From Treponema sp. (lineage in GTDB: Bacteria; Spirochaetota; Spirochaetia; Treponematales; Breznakiellaceae), in assembly GCA_031255815.1 (NCBI GenBank), contig JAIRRU010000287.1, forward strand, positions 1 to 5,567: a stretch of 5,567 nt of DNA, given 5' to 3'. The notes below the pieces were generated by a model. It was not told the origin of the DNA, ran no database searches, and was given only the letters and a program-made list of their open reading frames with translations. Made by a program: the position numbers and the translations under genes. The stretch's first letter is position 1; every line of letters starts with the position of its first letter. Shown here piece by piece: positions 1 through 5,567 of the stretch.

Positions 1-35
1 GCATTTCCCAAAACCCGGTTGGTTTCGGAAAATGC
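1..35. repeat. Imperfect inverted repeat (hairpin 1)
   Basis: Arms 1-15 and 21-35 match in 13 of 15 positions around a five-base loop. The two mismatches are C/A on the plus strand, which become G-U wobble pairs on the minus strand, so a minus-strand transcript would fold with a continuous stem. It may extend beyond the left edge. Confidence 0.6.
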
Positions 36-39
36 TCTT

Positions 40-67
40 GAAAAAGCGGTCTAAAGCCCGCTTTTTC
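40..67 (+). terminator. Possible rho-independent terminator (hairpin 2), symmetric
   Basis: A perfect 10-base stem, GAAAAAGCGG (40-49) with CCGCTTTTTC (58-67), encloses an eight-base loop. Read on the plus strand, a short GC core is followed by five T residues; read on the minus strand it is likewise followed by T residues. That is the shape of a bidirectional intrinsic terminator. It would suit a gene ending to the left of the window, or minus-strand transcription arriving from the right. The GC core is only about five pairs, so strength is uncertain. Confidence 0.45.
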
Positions 68-83
68 CCATAAATTTAAGGCA

Positions 84-114
84 GCTTTCCCAAAAGCTGA
101 AGTTTTGGGAAAGC
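84..114. repeat. Perfect inverted repeat (hairpin 3) with an alternative fold
   Basis: GCTTTCCCAAAA (84-95) pairs perfectly with TTTTGGGAAAGC (103-114) around a seven-base loop. The left arm can instead form a seven-pair hairpin, CAGCTTT (82-88) with AAAGCTG (93-99), so the two folds exclude each other. The core TTTCCCAAAA also occurs at 4-13 and, inverted, at 103-112. No T tract follows, so an intrinsic terminator is not indicated. Confidence 0.65.
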
Positions 115-279
115 CTCAAAGCCGCCGGCTTTACCGGGCTGCCAAAAAATTGAGCCGCCAACGGCACGAACCGCACTAACCCTACTCCAAAACTTCCCGG
201 ACATCAGAAATCCCGGCTAGTACCCTGTAAACTCTAATTTGCAGGATATGGAATGAAGAATTGGTAACCACGAAGGCGA

Positions 280-344
280 CGAAGGCGCACGAAGGCGGGA
301 AAAGGCTGATAAACCTAGCCTTTGTGTTCCTTTGTGCGCCTTCG
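280..344. repeat. Long inverted repeat built on ACGAAGGCG-type units
   Basis: Arms 280-307 and 317-344 pair over 28 positions: 15 of 16 matches in the outer stem (280-295 with 329-344), a five-base internal loop (296-300 / 324-328), a perfect seven-pair inner stem (301-307 with 317-323) and a nine-base loop. The left arm starts inside three near-tandem copies of ACGAAGGCG (270-278, 279-287, 289-297). Similar CACGAAGG / CCTTCGTG intergenic units recur in many unrelated bacterial genomes. This is recalled knowledge and the element class is poorly defined. It may be a REP-like dispersed element. Confidence 0.7.
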
Positions 345-375
345 AGGAGCCCGCTCGCCAGTTCGCGGGGGAGCT

Positions 376-483
376 TTAGGGCGGGGTGGTTGATTTCTCT
401 GCGTTTACCCCGATCTCAAGCGCCCGGGCCTTGACGAATACATCGGTATCTTCCAGGCTGGGATGGACAGGGCGAAGCGGAAT
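376..483 (-). pseudogene. Possible 3' remnant of an unidentified gene
   Basis: Reading the minus strand toward a TAA at 378-376, the last roughly 30 codons look protein-like: CTG GAA GAT ACC GAT GTA TTC GTC AAG GCC CGG is part of a segment translating to LEDTDVFVKARALEIGVNAE, then KSTTPP and stop. Codon choice resembles the real genes. Upstream, the same frame turns into an Arg/Pro-rich shadow-like string, while the neighbouring frame reads EAPVFTDTPALTDSA, as if a frameshift separated two parts. Further upstream the frame runs antisense through the mannosidase gene and cannot be a real continuation. A GC hairpin (350-354 with 365-369) lies just past the stop. I do not recognise the family. 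It may equally be a chance open frame. Confidence 0.22.
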
Positions 484-530
484 CCGTAAGCGCGGGGGTA
501 TCGGTAAACACCGGGGCCTCGGGCGACGCC

Positions 531-547
531 GCGTGCGCTTCGCGCGC
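531..547 (+). promoter_or_regulatory. GC hairpin just upstream of the mannosidase ribosome site
   Basis: GCGTGCG (531-537) can pair with CGCGCGC (541-547), including one G-U pair, around a three-base loop, ending four bases before the AAGGAGGG site. It could affect leader stability or ribosome access. GC-rich DNA forms such stems by chance, so a regulatory role is only a suggestion. Confidence 0.25.
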
Positions 548-551
548 TCAA

Positions 552-559
552 AAGGAGGG
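552..559 (+). promoter_or_regulatory. Shine-Dalgarno site of the alpha-mannosidase gene
   Basis: AAGGAGGG, a near-perfect anti-16S match, ends five bases before the ATG at 565 (six bases after its GGAGG core). This fixes the start codon and predicts efficient translation. Confidence 0.85.
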
Positions 560-564
560 CTCTT

Positions 565-3408
565 ATGTTCAGGAAGAATATGAATTACCGGCAGCTTGAG
601 GCGTTGCGGGATTTTGAAAAGCAGGAATCCCTCAATCACAATTTTTACCGTATCCACGGGGAACTCCGTTTCCTCAGCGCCCTTTCGGATTCCCTGGGCG
701 GGAAGTACGACGGCCTTATCACGGATACCGCCGGAAAGCTGGCGGCCGGTATAAAGGCCGGGCATTGTACCACGCCGGAAGCGGTACAGGCCGCGGAAAC
801 CGCCCTTTCCTCCCTGGCGGCGGAGGCGAAGAGTTTTGAACATATCTGTGCCGCCCACGCCCATATCGACATGAACTGGATGTGGGGCTTTAACGAAACC
901 GTTTCGGTAACCCTGTCCACCATGGAAACCATGCTTCAGCTGATGGACGAATACCCTTCGTTCACCTTCTCCCAGTCCCAGGCCTCGGTTTACCGGATCG
1001 TCGAAGAATACGCCCCCGGTCTTTTTGAGAAGATCAGGCAAAGGGTGAAAGAGGGCCGCTGGGAGGTGCTGGCTTCCACCTGGGTCGAGACCGATAAAAA
1101 CATGCCTTCCGGCGAGAGCCTTACGCGGCATATCCTGTACACCAAGGAATACTTTGCCGAAACCTTCGGCATCGCCAGGGACGATCTGCTTATCGACTTT
1201 GAACCCGATACCTTCGGCCACAACCGCAACGTTCCGGAGATCTGCGCTTCGGGCGGCGTTAAGTATTACTACCACTGCCGGGGGCAGGCGGGTGACAAGA
1301 TCGCCTACCGCTGGCAGTCCCCCTCCGGAAAGGAACTCCTCATCTTTACCGAGCCCTTCTGGTATAACTGGAATGCCGACAGCGCCATAGCCGATTACGC
1401 CCCGGAATTTGCCCGCCTTACGGGAACAAAGACCATACTCAGGGTCTACGGCGTGGGGGATCACGGCGGCGGCCCCAGCAGGCAGGATATCAACCGCTTT
1501 ATCGAAATGAATTCCTGGCCCCTGTACCCCCAATTCAGCTTCGGCCGCCTTAAAGACTACTTCGCGATCCTGGAAAAAAACCGGGACGCGCTTCCCCTTC
1601 TCAAGGACGAGATCAATTTTATCTGCGACGGCTGTTACACCACCCAGACGAGGATCAAGGCGGGTAACCGCAAGGCGGAACGGCTCCTGGCCGACGCGGA
1701 GTTCTATTCGGGGGCGGCCCTGTTCTGGGCGGAACAGCCCTATCCCGGCAAACTCCTGGCCGACGCGTGGCGGAAGACCCTTTTCAACCAATTTCACGAC
1801 ATCATCCCCGGTTCGGGAGTTACCGAGACCAGGGAATACGCTTCGGGGCTCTACCAGCAGGTCTTTGCCGCCGCGGAATCCGCCAGAACCCTGGCGCTGG
1901 AAGCGCTTGCCGACAGAATCGCCGTTCAGGGGCTTTTGCCCGCGGACAGCGGGGTAGGGGAATCCAGGGGGGAGGGCGCCGGCGCGGGCTACGGCCAGAG
2001 CGGGCGGAACGCCGGTAAACGCCGGGCCTATCACGTGTTCAACTCCCTCCCCTACAGCCGGGAGGAGCTCGTTCCCCTGGTAGTCTGGGATTACGAAGGG
2101 GACATTACGCAGACGGCGGCGGAAGATCCCTCCGGCAGGAAGCTGCCGCTCCAGCACGGTGAATCGGGGGCCTACTGGGGGCATAATTTCAACACCCTGC
2201 TGGTGAAGGTTTCCGTCCCTTCCTGCGGATACACCACGGTTACCATCGATGAAAAGCCGGACTATTCCCAAAAGATCAGTATTGTCAATGACCAGCGGCT
2301 GCAGTCCCCCGACAGCTTCGTCCTGGAAAACGAATATATCAGAGTTGAGCTTAAGCCCCTGGACGGGTCGATTGCTTCGTTTACCGACAAAAAGACCGGG
2401 GCGGAACTCGCGCCCCGGCAGGGCGGTTTCGGCGTATTCAGACTGGCCGAGGAGGGCCTTTACAAGAGCATAAGCGGCTGGGCCCCTGTTATGAGCGCCT
2501 GGTTCACGGGCCGCTATAAAAAGATCGAGGACATCAACAGGGACATTGAAATACGCCCGGCCGCGTCCGGGGACATGCGGAACGCCTTCGAGCTTACGGC
2601 GCCTTTCGGCAGCGCTTCAAAGCTGAAGGCCCTTATCTCCCTGGAAGCGGGTTCCAGGCTTCTCCGCTACGACCTTAGCTGCGACTGGAGGGAATTCGGC
2701 GCCGCAGACCGGGGGATACCCAATCTGCACTTCCGTCTGGCCCTGGATTACCAGCCCGAATATCTTTTCGACGTACCCTTCGGCCTGAGCAAGCGGAAAG
2801 CCGCGGATATGGATCTTCCTGCCGAAAGTTTTGTCCTTGCCGGGAATCCCGGCGGCCCTTCTTCGCTGGCCCTTTTCTCCCTGGACAAGTACGCTTTCCG
2901 CTGCCTGGACGACAGCCTTGCCCTTACCCTGATCCGCGGCGCCGTCGATCCCGACCCTACTCCGGAAACCGGCCTCCACCGGATATCCTTCGCCCTTTCC
3001 CCTGTCGGCAGCGGCATTTCCGGGGAGGAACTCGTAAAGGAAAGCCTCCGCTACCGCCGGCCCCTGACGGCTGTTTCCGGCAGGAATCTTCCGGGGAAAG
3101 GCGGCGATGCCCGGGGCGCGGGGCTTCCGCCCGAGGCAAGTTTCTGCACCCTTAAAGGCGGGATCCTTTCCTCGGTGAAGCGGGCCGAAAAAGGCGGGAA
3201 AAGACTCGTTTTCAGGGTCTTTGAAGCGGAAGGCAGGGAGAAAAAGGCGGAAATCAGCCTGGCTTTTGCCCTTGCCGCCGCCTGGCTTACCGACGCCACC
3301 GAGGAAAAACGCCTGGAAGACTGCGCCCTTTCCGCTGACGGAAAGAGCCTTTCCTTTACCCTGCCGCCTTACAGCGTAAGGGCCCTCGTGCTGGAAGCGG
3401 CGGGCTAA
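565..3408 (+). CDS. GH38 alpha-mannosidase, cytoplasmic (MAN2C1-like) type
   Basis: Retaining, zinc-dependent exo-alpha-mannosidase that releases mannose from alpha-mannosides. The 947 residues match the usual 850-1050 of bacterial GH38. The catalytic domain covers about 90-400: HAHIDMNWMW (98-107) supplies zinc ligands H100 and D102, DFEPDTFGH (211-219) carries the probable nucleophile and zinc ligand D215, GVGDHGGGP (296-304) probably holds the acid/base D299, and NQFHDIIPG (408-416) supplies zinc ligand H411. A helical segment follows, then a Gly-rich linker (about 459-486), then the beta-sandwich C-terminal part (about 485-947), including the family-typical LENEYIRVELKPLDGSI (587-603) and a closing PPYSVRALVLEA. 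No signal peptide or membrane segment is visible, so a cytoplasmic enzyme acting on imported oligosaccharides is inferred. The ATG at 565 is chosen because AAGGAGGG lies six bases upstream; the later ATG at 580 has no comparable site. All key residues are present. The exact linkage and substrate cannot be read from the sequence. Confidence 0.95.
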   Translation: MFRKNMNYRQLEALRDFEKQESLNHNFYRIHGELRFLSALSDSLGGKYDGLITDTAGKLAAGIKAGHCTTPEAVQAAETALSSLAAEAKSFEHICAAHAHIDMNWMWGFNETVSVTLSTMETMLQLMDEYPSFTFSQSQASVYRIVEEYAPGLFEKIRQRVKEGRWEVLASTWVETDKNMPSGESLTRHILYTKEYFAETFGIARDDLLIDFEPDTFGHNRNVPEICASGGVKYYYHCRGQAGDKIAYRWQSPSGKELLIFTEPFWYNWNADSAIADYAPEFARLTGTKTILRVYGVGDHGGGPSRQDINRFIEMNSWPLYPQFSFGRLKDYFAILEKNRDALPLLKDEINFICDGCYTTQTRIKAGNRKAERLLADAEFYSGAALFWAEQPYPGKLLADAWRKTLFNQFHDIIPGSGVTETREYASGLYQQVFAAAESARTLALEALADRIAVQGLLPADSGVGESRGEGAGAGYGQSGRNAGKRRAYHVFNSLPYSREELVPLVVWDYEGDITQTAAEDPSGRKLPLQHGESGAYWGHNFNTLLVKVSVPSCGYTTVTIDEKPDYSQKISIVNDQRLQSPDSFVLENEYIRVELKPLDGSIASFTDKKTGAELAPRQGGFGVFRLAEEGLYKSISGWAPVMSAWFTGRYKKIEDINRDIEIRPAASGDMRNAFELTAPFGSASKLKALISLEAGSRLLRYDLSCDWREFGAADRGIPNLHFRLALDYQPEYLFDVPFGLSKRKAADMDLPAESFVLAGNPGGPSSLALFSLDKYAFRCLDDSLALTLIRGAVDPDPTPETGLHRISFALSPVGSGISGEELVKESLRYRRPLTAVSGRNLPGKGGDARGAGLPPEASFCTLKGGILSSVKRAEKGGKRLVFRVFEAEGREKKAEISLAFALAAAWLTDATEEKRLEDCALSADGKSLSFTLPPYSVRALVLEAAG

Positions 3409-3409
3409 G

Positions 3410-3421
3410 GCGGGCGCCCGC
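3410..3421. repeat. Perfect 12-base palindrome in the convergent gap
   Basis: GCGGGCGCCCGC lies right after the mannosidase stop, in the 45-base gap (3409-3453) between two converging genes. The wider sequence can also form a six-pair stem (3409-3414 with 3424-3429). There is no T tract on either strand, so this is not a classical intrinsic terminator. It is the only visible candidate for 3'-end structure between the two genes. Confidence 0.35.
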
Positions 3422-3453
3422 GCCCTGCCGGAACAGAGACGCCCCCGGATTGC

Positions 3454-4539
3454 CTATATCACCTCCAGGTAATCCCTGTCCGGCAGCGGCGGGAAGGGGG
3501 CCGCGGGCAGGGTTTGGTACCAGTAAGCCACCGACGCGATATCGTCCTGCAGGGGCAGGTAACGCCCGCCTTCACGCCAGCCCAGGGCCTGTATGCTTAC
3601 CTTGAGATCCTCCTCAAAGCGGACAGGGTCGGTAATATGCCAGCGGTACATACCGAAACGTTTCTGGCACTGGTAAAGTTCGTCCCGTTTTATCTCATGA
3701 AAACCCGTGTAGGGCGTGGTAAAAGAAACATAGCGGTCGTGGGTATCGGGATCCTCAAAATCGTAGGAACCGCCGAAGTAGTCTTCGGTTCCGGTTCCGC
3801 AGATAGTGGGGAACTCCTTGTCCCCGTCCAGGTAAAATTTGATTTCCCCTTCGCCCCACCAGCGGTTGTTGTTTACCCCCCAGGCCAGGTAGGTGCCCGC
3901 GTACTGGCCCCTGCCCTTAACCCCGTCGAGAATTGTGTAAACCTCCTTGTAGGGCAGCGGGTTAACCCGGCGGAACTGGGCGTGGAAATACGCGCAGTCA
4001 TCGGGGATATCCTCAAGACTGTAGTCAATCTGGTAGAAACAGACCGCGTCGCTGTCCCCGCGGTTTTCCAGGGTAATGCGGCAGTTTTTCCGGAAGGGCA
4101 TGGCCCAGTAACAGTTAAAGCTCCAGGCCGGGTTGACGCATACCGCAAGGGAAGATATCTGATTGTACTTTCCCCATCCCGAACAGAAGAAATCCCCGAC
4201 CGGACATTCCACCGAGGGCCGCTCCTGACCGTCCCAGTACACGCGGAGTATGGCGTTCCGGCCGATGCGCTGGATAGACCCGCTCCAGATATGGGTAATG
4301 AGGCCCGGGCCTTCTATATTCGCAAGCTCGAGGGTTTCCCGGGGCTTAATAACGGTATAGGGGTTAACCTTCCAGCCCCTGCCCAGATCCCGCGCTGCGT
4401 TCCGGGCGCTGCCCTCGTCAAGCCCGCACATGCCGCCCTTTCCCTTTTCGCCGCCGGGATTTTCCGAGCAGATGGAACGGCTGCGGGCCTTGGACACAAA
4501 AGAAAGAGAACCGAGGGGGGAACCGATGAGAGAATTCAT
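3454..4539 (-). CDS. DUF2961 / GH172-family glycoside hydrolase
   Basis: Family recognised from its N-terminal signature SKARSRSICSENPGGEKGKG (16-35), then ARDLGRGWKVNPYTVIKPRE (49-68) and IEGPGLITHIW (75-85), a pattern typical of DUF2961 proteins. Characterised GH172 members are alpha-D-fructofuranosidase / difructose dianhydride I enzymes and exo-D-arabinofuranosidases, with a double jelly-roll fold and two catalytic glutamates. Here the acidic candidates lie in NNNRWWGEGEIKFYLDGD (223-240; E230, E232) and GTGTEDYFGGSYDF (248-261; E252). Assigning the individual residues is inference. The 361-residue length is normal and no signal peptide is seen, so the protein is probably cytoplasmic. Start: an ATG at 4576-4578 would add 13 residues but lacks a ribosome site and lies at a hairpin, whereas the ATG at 4537-4539 has GGAGG six bases upstream and puts the protein start just before the family signature. 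The gene converges on the mannosidase and is co-directional with recG. The substrate is unknown. Confidence 0.9.
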   Translation of the reverse strand: MNSLIGSPLGSLSFVSKARSRSICSENPGGEKGKGGMCGLDEGSARNAARDLGRGWKVNPYTVIKPRETLELANIEGPGLITHIWSGSIQRIGRNAILRVYWDGQERPSVECPVGDFFCSGWGKYNQISSLAVCVNPAWSFNCYWAMPFRKNCRITLENRGDSDAVCFYQIDYSLEDIPDDCAYFHAQFRRVNPLPYKEVYTILDGVKGRGQYAGTYLAWGVNNNRWWGEGEIKFYLDGDKEFPTICGTGTEDYFGGSYDFEDPDTHDRYVSFTTPYTGFHEIKRDELYQCQKRFGMYRWHITDPVRFEEDLKVSIQALGWREGGRYLPLQDDIASVAYWYQTLPAAPFPPLPDRDYLEVI

Positions 4540-4675
4540 AAACAACCTCCGAATAAAATGAAGATGAGCTTGTTTCATCGAAAACGAAGTTTTCGTAACA
4601 GCCGGGTTTTAGGGCAAGCCTACCCTATCAGATTTTGAGAGCGCCTCCAAGCCGCGGGCCAATCGTTCCGGCGGC
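4540..4675 (-). other. recG-GH172 spacer and GH172 leader with small hairpins
   Basis: The 136-base spacer separates two co-directional genes. It contains a seven-pair stem with a tetraloop (4610-4616 with 4621-4627, one G-U pair on the minus strand), an AT-rich seven-pair stem CGAAAAC / GTTTTCG with a three-base loop (4579-4585 with 4589-4595), and a weak five-pair stem (4563-4567 with 4575-4579). None is followed by a T run in the minus direction, so no strong recG terminator is visible. I see no convincing -35/-10 pair either, so transcription of GH172 could be by its own unplaced promoter or by read-through from recG. Confidence 0.5.
4545..4550 (-). promoter_or_regulatory. Shine-Dalgarno site deciding the GH172 start
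   Basis: On the minus strand this reads GGAGGT, followed by TGTTT and then ATG at 4539-4537. Spacing from the GGAGG core to the ATG is six bases. It favours the internal ATG over the in-frame upstream ATG at 4578, which lacks any purine-rich site. Confidence 0.85.
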
Positions 4676-5567
4676 TTACATGGTCACCTTGCCGAAGGGG
4701 GGCGCCCGTTCCAGCACTTCGGCGATACGGCGGTGTTCCGGCAGAAGAAGGCCGGGGTCGGCTTCGAGGATGGCGAAGGCTTCGGCGCGTGAGCGGGCAA
4801 GGATTTCCGCGTCCCGTACCGGATCGGCTATGCCCAGGGAAAGGTAGCCGGACTGTTCGACCCCGGCGATTTGCCCGGGCCCCCGGAGTTTCAGATCCTC
4901 CTCGGCTATGACAAAACCGTCCTGGTTTTCCAGCATGATCATGAGCCGGGTTTTGCCGTCTTCGGTAAGCTTGTCCGAGTAAACCAGGAAGCAGTAAGCC
5001 TGATCCTTCCCCCGCCCGACCCGGCCCCGCAGCTGGTGCAGGGCGGAAAGGCCGAAACGTTCGGCGTGTTCGATAACCAGACAGGTGGCGTTGGGCACGT
5101 CCACCCCTACCTCTACCACGCTGGTGGCGCAAAGGATACGGGTGTCCCCCCGGCGGAAACTGTCCATGATCCGCCGCTTTTCCTCTTCGTCGATCCGCGA
5201 ATGGACCAGGGCGGCGGGATACTCGGGAAATATCTCCCGGGCAAGGCGTCCGGCCATGGTTTCCGCGTCTTTCAGGGATCCCCACAGATTGCCCTGCCCC
5301 TGCCCGCCGCCGGGATCCGCCGCTTCGATAAGCGGGTAGACAAAGTAGGCCTGCCGTCCCGCAGCGAGTTCCTTCCTGACAAATTCGTATACCTTGCCCT
5401 CGTTGGATTCCCTGGCCAGATGAGTCTTGACGGGTTTCCGGCCCGGCGGCAGATCCCGGATGCTGGAAACCTCCAGATCGCCGAAGATCGTCAGGGCCAG
5501 GCTGCGGGGGATGGGGGTGGAGCTCATCATCAGGAGATCCGGCATGTTTCCCTTTGCCACGATGAGG
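4676..5567 (-). CDS. recG: ATP-dependent DNA helicase RecG, C-terminal part (5' end outside window)
   Basis: RecG is a monomeric SF2 translocase that remodels stalled replication forks and branched DNA in the cytoplasm. Only the last 296 codons are visible, against about 690 in known RecG proteins; the frame stays open through the right edge, so the GTG at 5560 is not a start. Counting from the first visible codon: motif III region STPIPRSL (16-23), then LPPGRKPV, RQAYFVYPLIEA (71-82) opening helicase lobe 2, motif V ATSVVEVGVDVPNA (147-160), motif VI HQLRGRVGRG (177-186), and the TRG translocation motif region from about 206 to 240, containing DGFVIAEEDLKLRGPG and QSG. The order and spacing match RecG rather than Mfd or PriA. 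Minor oddities are SSTPIPR where TATPIPR is usual, and a short Gly-rich insert (PGGGQGQG) after the PLIEA segment. The TAA stop is at 4678-4676. The GH172 gene follows in the same direction after 136 bases. Confidence 0.96.
   Translation of the reverse strand, partial: LIVAKGNMPDLLMMSSTPIPRSLALTIFGDLEVSSIRDLPPGRKPVKTHLARESNEGKVYEFVRKELAAGRQAYFVYPLIEAADPGGGQGQGNLWGSLKDAETMAGRLAREIFPEYPAALVHSRIDEEEKRRIMDSFRRGDTRILCATSVVEVGVDVPNATCLVIEHAERFGLSALHQLRGRVGRGKDQAYCFLVYSDKLTEDGKTRLMIMLENQDGFVIAEEDLKLRGPGQIAGVEQSGYLSLGIADPVRDAEILARSRAEAFAILEADPGLLLPEHRRIAEVLERAPPFGKVTM

Larger units (their letters stand above)
1..564. other. Non-coding, hairpin-rich region upstream of the mannosidase gene
   Basis: No intact gene is convincing in these 564 bases. 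The left part (1-114) is a run of three stem-loops and looks less GC-rich than the rest. Bases 115-268 show only short GC palindromes (for example around 121-143) and no clear function. Bases 269-344 hold an ACGAAGGCG-type repeat folding into a long hairpin. Bases 376-483 may be a decayed gene end on the minus strand. No convincing -35/-10 pair was found for the mannosidase gene, so its promoter is unplaced. Confidence 0.7.

Noticed and set aside
200..268. A sigma-70 promoter for the mannosidase gene (for example TTGCAG near 239, or TGTAAACT near 226)
   Set aside because: No pair of -35 and -10 hexamers at 16-18 base spacing is convincing, and the distance to the gene is over 290 bases.
269..344. 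CRISPR array suggested by the repeated ACGAAGGCG units
   Set aside because: The units are nine bases with at most one base between copies and an inverted arm. There are no spacers of regular length and no cas genes.
386..583. A 65-codon plus-strand frame (GTG start) overlapping the mannosidase start, possible leader peptide
   Set aside because: It has no good ribosome site, a very basic Arg/Gly-rich translation, and overlaps the strong mannosidase Shine-Dalgarno site and start. The opposite strand here has more natural codon use.
376..2271. A 631-codon open frame on the minus strand opposite the mannosidase gene
   Set aside because: It lies exactly in codon register with the GH38 frame, where stops would need the sense codons TTA, CTA or TCA, which are rare in this GC-rich gene. 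The translation is Arg/Gly/Pro-rich with no recognisable domain, while the plus strand shows full GH38 motifs. Only the extreme 3' tail outside the gene is kept as a weak remnant.
4540..4578. A 13-residue N-terminal extension of the GH172 protein from the ATG at 4578
   Set aside because: No ribosome site precedes it, its ATG abuts a hairpin, and the family signature begins shortly after the internal ATG that has GGAGG at ideal spacing.
3514..4638. A 374-codon open frame on the plus strand opposite the GH172 gene
   Set aside because: It is again in codon register with the real gene and open for the same codon-usage reason. It has no family signature, and it includes the antisense of the GH172 ribosome site and leader.
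4620..5285. A 221-codon minus-strand frame overlapping recG
   Set aside because: It is a shadow frame, rich in Arg, Gly and Pro, lying inside clearly conserved RecG helicase motifs.

Overview
The window is GC-rich bacterial DNA (by eye close to 60% GC, with codons ending mostly in G or C). It holds three convincing protein genes and an unusually structured non-coding stretch. Taxonomy cannot be fixed from the sequence. The strong GGAGG ribosome sites, the sugar-degrading gene content and the hairpin-rich spacers would suit a gut- or sediment-type heterotroph such as a treponeme-like spirochaete, but this is a low-confidence inference.

Layout. Bases 1-564 contain no convincing intact gene. 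They carry three hairpins in a row (1-35, 40-67, 84-114), a 65-base inverted repeat built from ACGAAGGCG-type units (280-344), and perhaps the 3' end of a decayed minus-strand gene (376 to about 483). A GC hairpin (531-547) and a strong Shine-Dalgarno sequence (552-559) follow. Bases 565-3408 (+) encode a complete 947-residue GH38 alpha-mannosidase. Bases 3454-4539 (-) encode a complete 361-residue DUF2961/GH172-type protein that converges on the mannosidase across a 45-base gap. Bases 4540-4675 are the leader of that gene, with small hairpins. Bases 4676-5567 (-) are the C-terminal 296 codons of the DNA helicase RecG, whose start lies beyond the right edge.

How the genes relate. GH38 and GH172 lie tail to tail, so they cannot share one ordinary operon, but both are predicted cytoplasmic enzymes acting on unusual glycosidic bonds: alpha-mannosides, and alpha-fructofuranosides or D-arabinofuranosides in the characterised GH172 members. 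Together they could form a small catabolic locus placed next to a housekeeping gene. recG and the GH172 gene run in the same direction 136 bases apart, so read-through from recG is possible, although no functional tie is expected.

No CRISPR array, tRNA, rRNA, insertion sequence, phage gene or defence system was seen. The least explained parts are the hairpin array and repeat in the first 350 bases, the possible gene remnant, and the GH172 protein, whose natural substrate is unknown.
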